A stretch of DNA of 64,000 nucleotides from Streptomyces sp. NBC_00670 (GTDB taxonomy: Bacteria; Actinomycetota; Actinomycetes; Streptomycetales; Streptomycetaceae). The DNA is taken from the NCBI RefSeq assembly GCF_036226765.1, contig NZ_CP109017.1, positions 992,001 through 1,056,000 of the forward strand, in the 5' to 3' direction. Each line of letters begins with the position of its first letter. The first letter of the stretch is position 1. The position numbers and the translations under genes were made by a program. Shown piece by piece: positions 63,830 through 64,000 of the stretch. The notes below the pieces were generated by a model. That model searched no databases, was not told where the DNA came from, and was given only the letters and a program-made list of their open reading frames with translations.

Positions 63830-64000
63830 GTGACCGTCAACGTGGCCGTGGAGCCCCTGCCCGCGATACCCCTCTGGAACGACCCCACCGTCCCCGTCAG
63901 CGCCAGGGTCGACGCCCTGATCGCCGCGATGACCCTCCAGGAGAAGACCGCCCAGCTGTACGGGGTATGGGTCGGCGCCTCCGACGAGGGCGGCGAAGTG
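63830..64000 (+). CDS. bxlA: GH3 beta-xylosidase, N-terminal part (3' end outside window)
   Basis: 57 codons visible from GTG 63830, preceded by GGAAGGAAA. LWNDPTVPVSARVDALIAAMTLQEKTAQLYGVWVGAS is the GH3 N-terminus with the EKTAQL motif. No signal peptide, so it should split imported xylooligosaccharides to xylose in the cytoplasm, feeding XylA and XylB. Last visible gene of the bxl operon. Confidence 0.88.
   Translation, partial: MTVNVAVEPLPAIPLWNDPTVPVSARVDALIAAMTLQEKTAQLYGVWVGASDEGGEV

Overview
The window is high-GC, Streptomyces-like DNA: dense genes, G/C at most third codon positions, many ATGA/GTGA stop-start overlaps, Tat/lipoprotein binding proteins and several Streptomyces-specific families (DUF5709, DUF6397). 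It carries about 54 protein genes. I see no rRNA, tRNA, CRISPR array or insertion sequence.

Region 1 (1-18.2 kb) is a respiratory and redox island. Rightward run narG-narH-narJ-narI (membrane nitrate reductase), a VKOR-family protein, a short Crp-like cyclic-nucleotide-domain protein and a hemerythrin-like/DUF2249 protein. Divergent from narG is a coupled leftward set: a 62-codon ORF, a radical SAM/SPASM protein, a 913-residue copper nitrite reductase fused to a membrane domain and an extra cupredoxin, and a CopD-like membrane protein, followed by an Acg-type nitroreductase. At 15.3-18.0 kb lies a DosS/DosR-type two-component pair (OsdK/OsdR in S. coelicolor) with a candidate haem ligand histidine in the first GAF domain. 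A CCAGGGCC(n)CGGCCCTGG-type box recurs before narG, before the Crp-like gene and before the regulator, which suggests one hypoxia/NO regulon. Nitrate could be reduced to nitrite and then NO beside a haem gas-sensor kinase.

Region 2 (18.2-26.8 kb) is a sugar operon: Tat lipoprotein binding protein, two ABC permeases, a LacI regulator, a GH5-like and a GH3 glycosidase. No ABC ATPase is present, so a shared MsiK-type ATPase is likely.

Region 3 (26.7-50.1 kb) is mixed: TerF-like vWA protein, DUF4177, YjbQ, flavin monooxygenase, MltG-like protein, an ABC exporter divergent from MarR, a YkuD lipoprotein, a heterodimeric ABC exporter with complementary decayed ATP sites, a DrrAB-type exporter with DUF4097 and a ribbon-helix-helix protein, DUF5709, a membrane hydrolase, a large DEAD/DEAH helicase, acyl-CoA thioesterase, DUF6397, a Roadblock protein, a methyltransferase and small hypotheticals. 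Two helically phased repeat arrays lie in promoters here (41.0-41.26 kb and 50.19-50.25 kb).

Region 4 (50.3-64 kb) is pentose metabolism: xylA divergent from xylB, a ROK repressor, a peptidoglycan amidase, an AcoR-like regulator with aldehyde dehydrogenase, and a bxlR / bxlE-F-G-A xylooligosaccharide system with two palindromic operators. The beta-xylosidase gene runs off the right edge.
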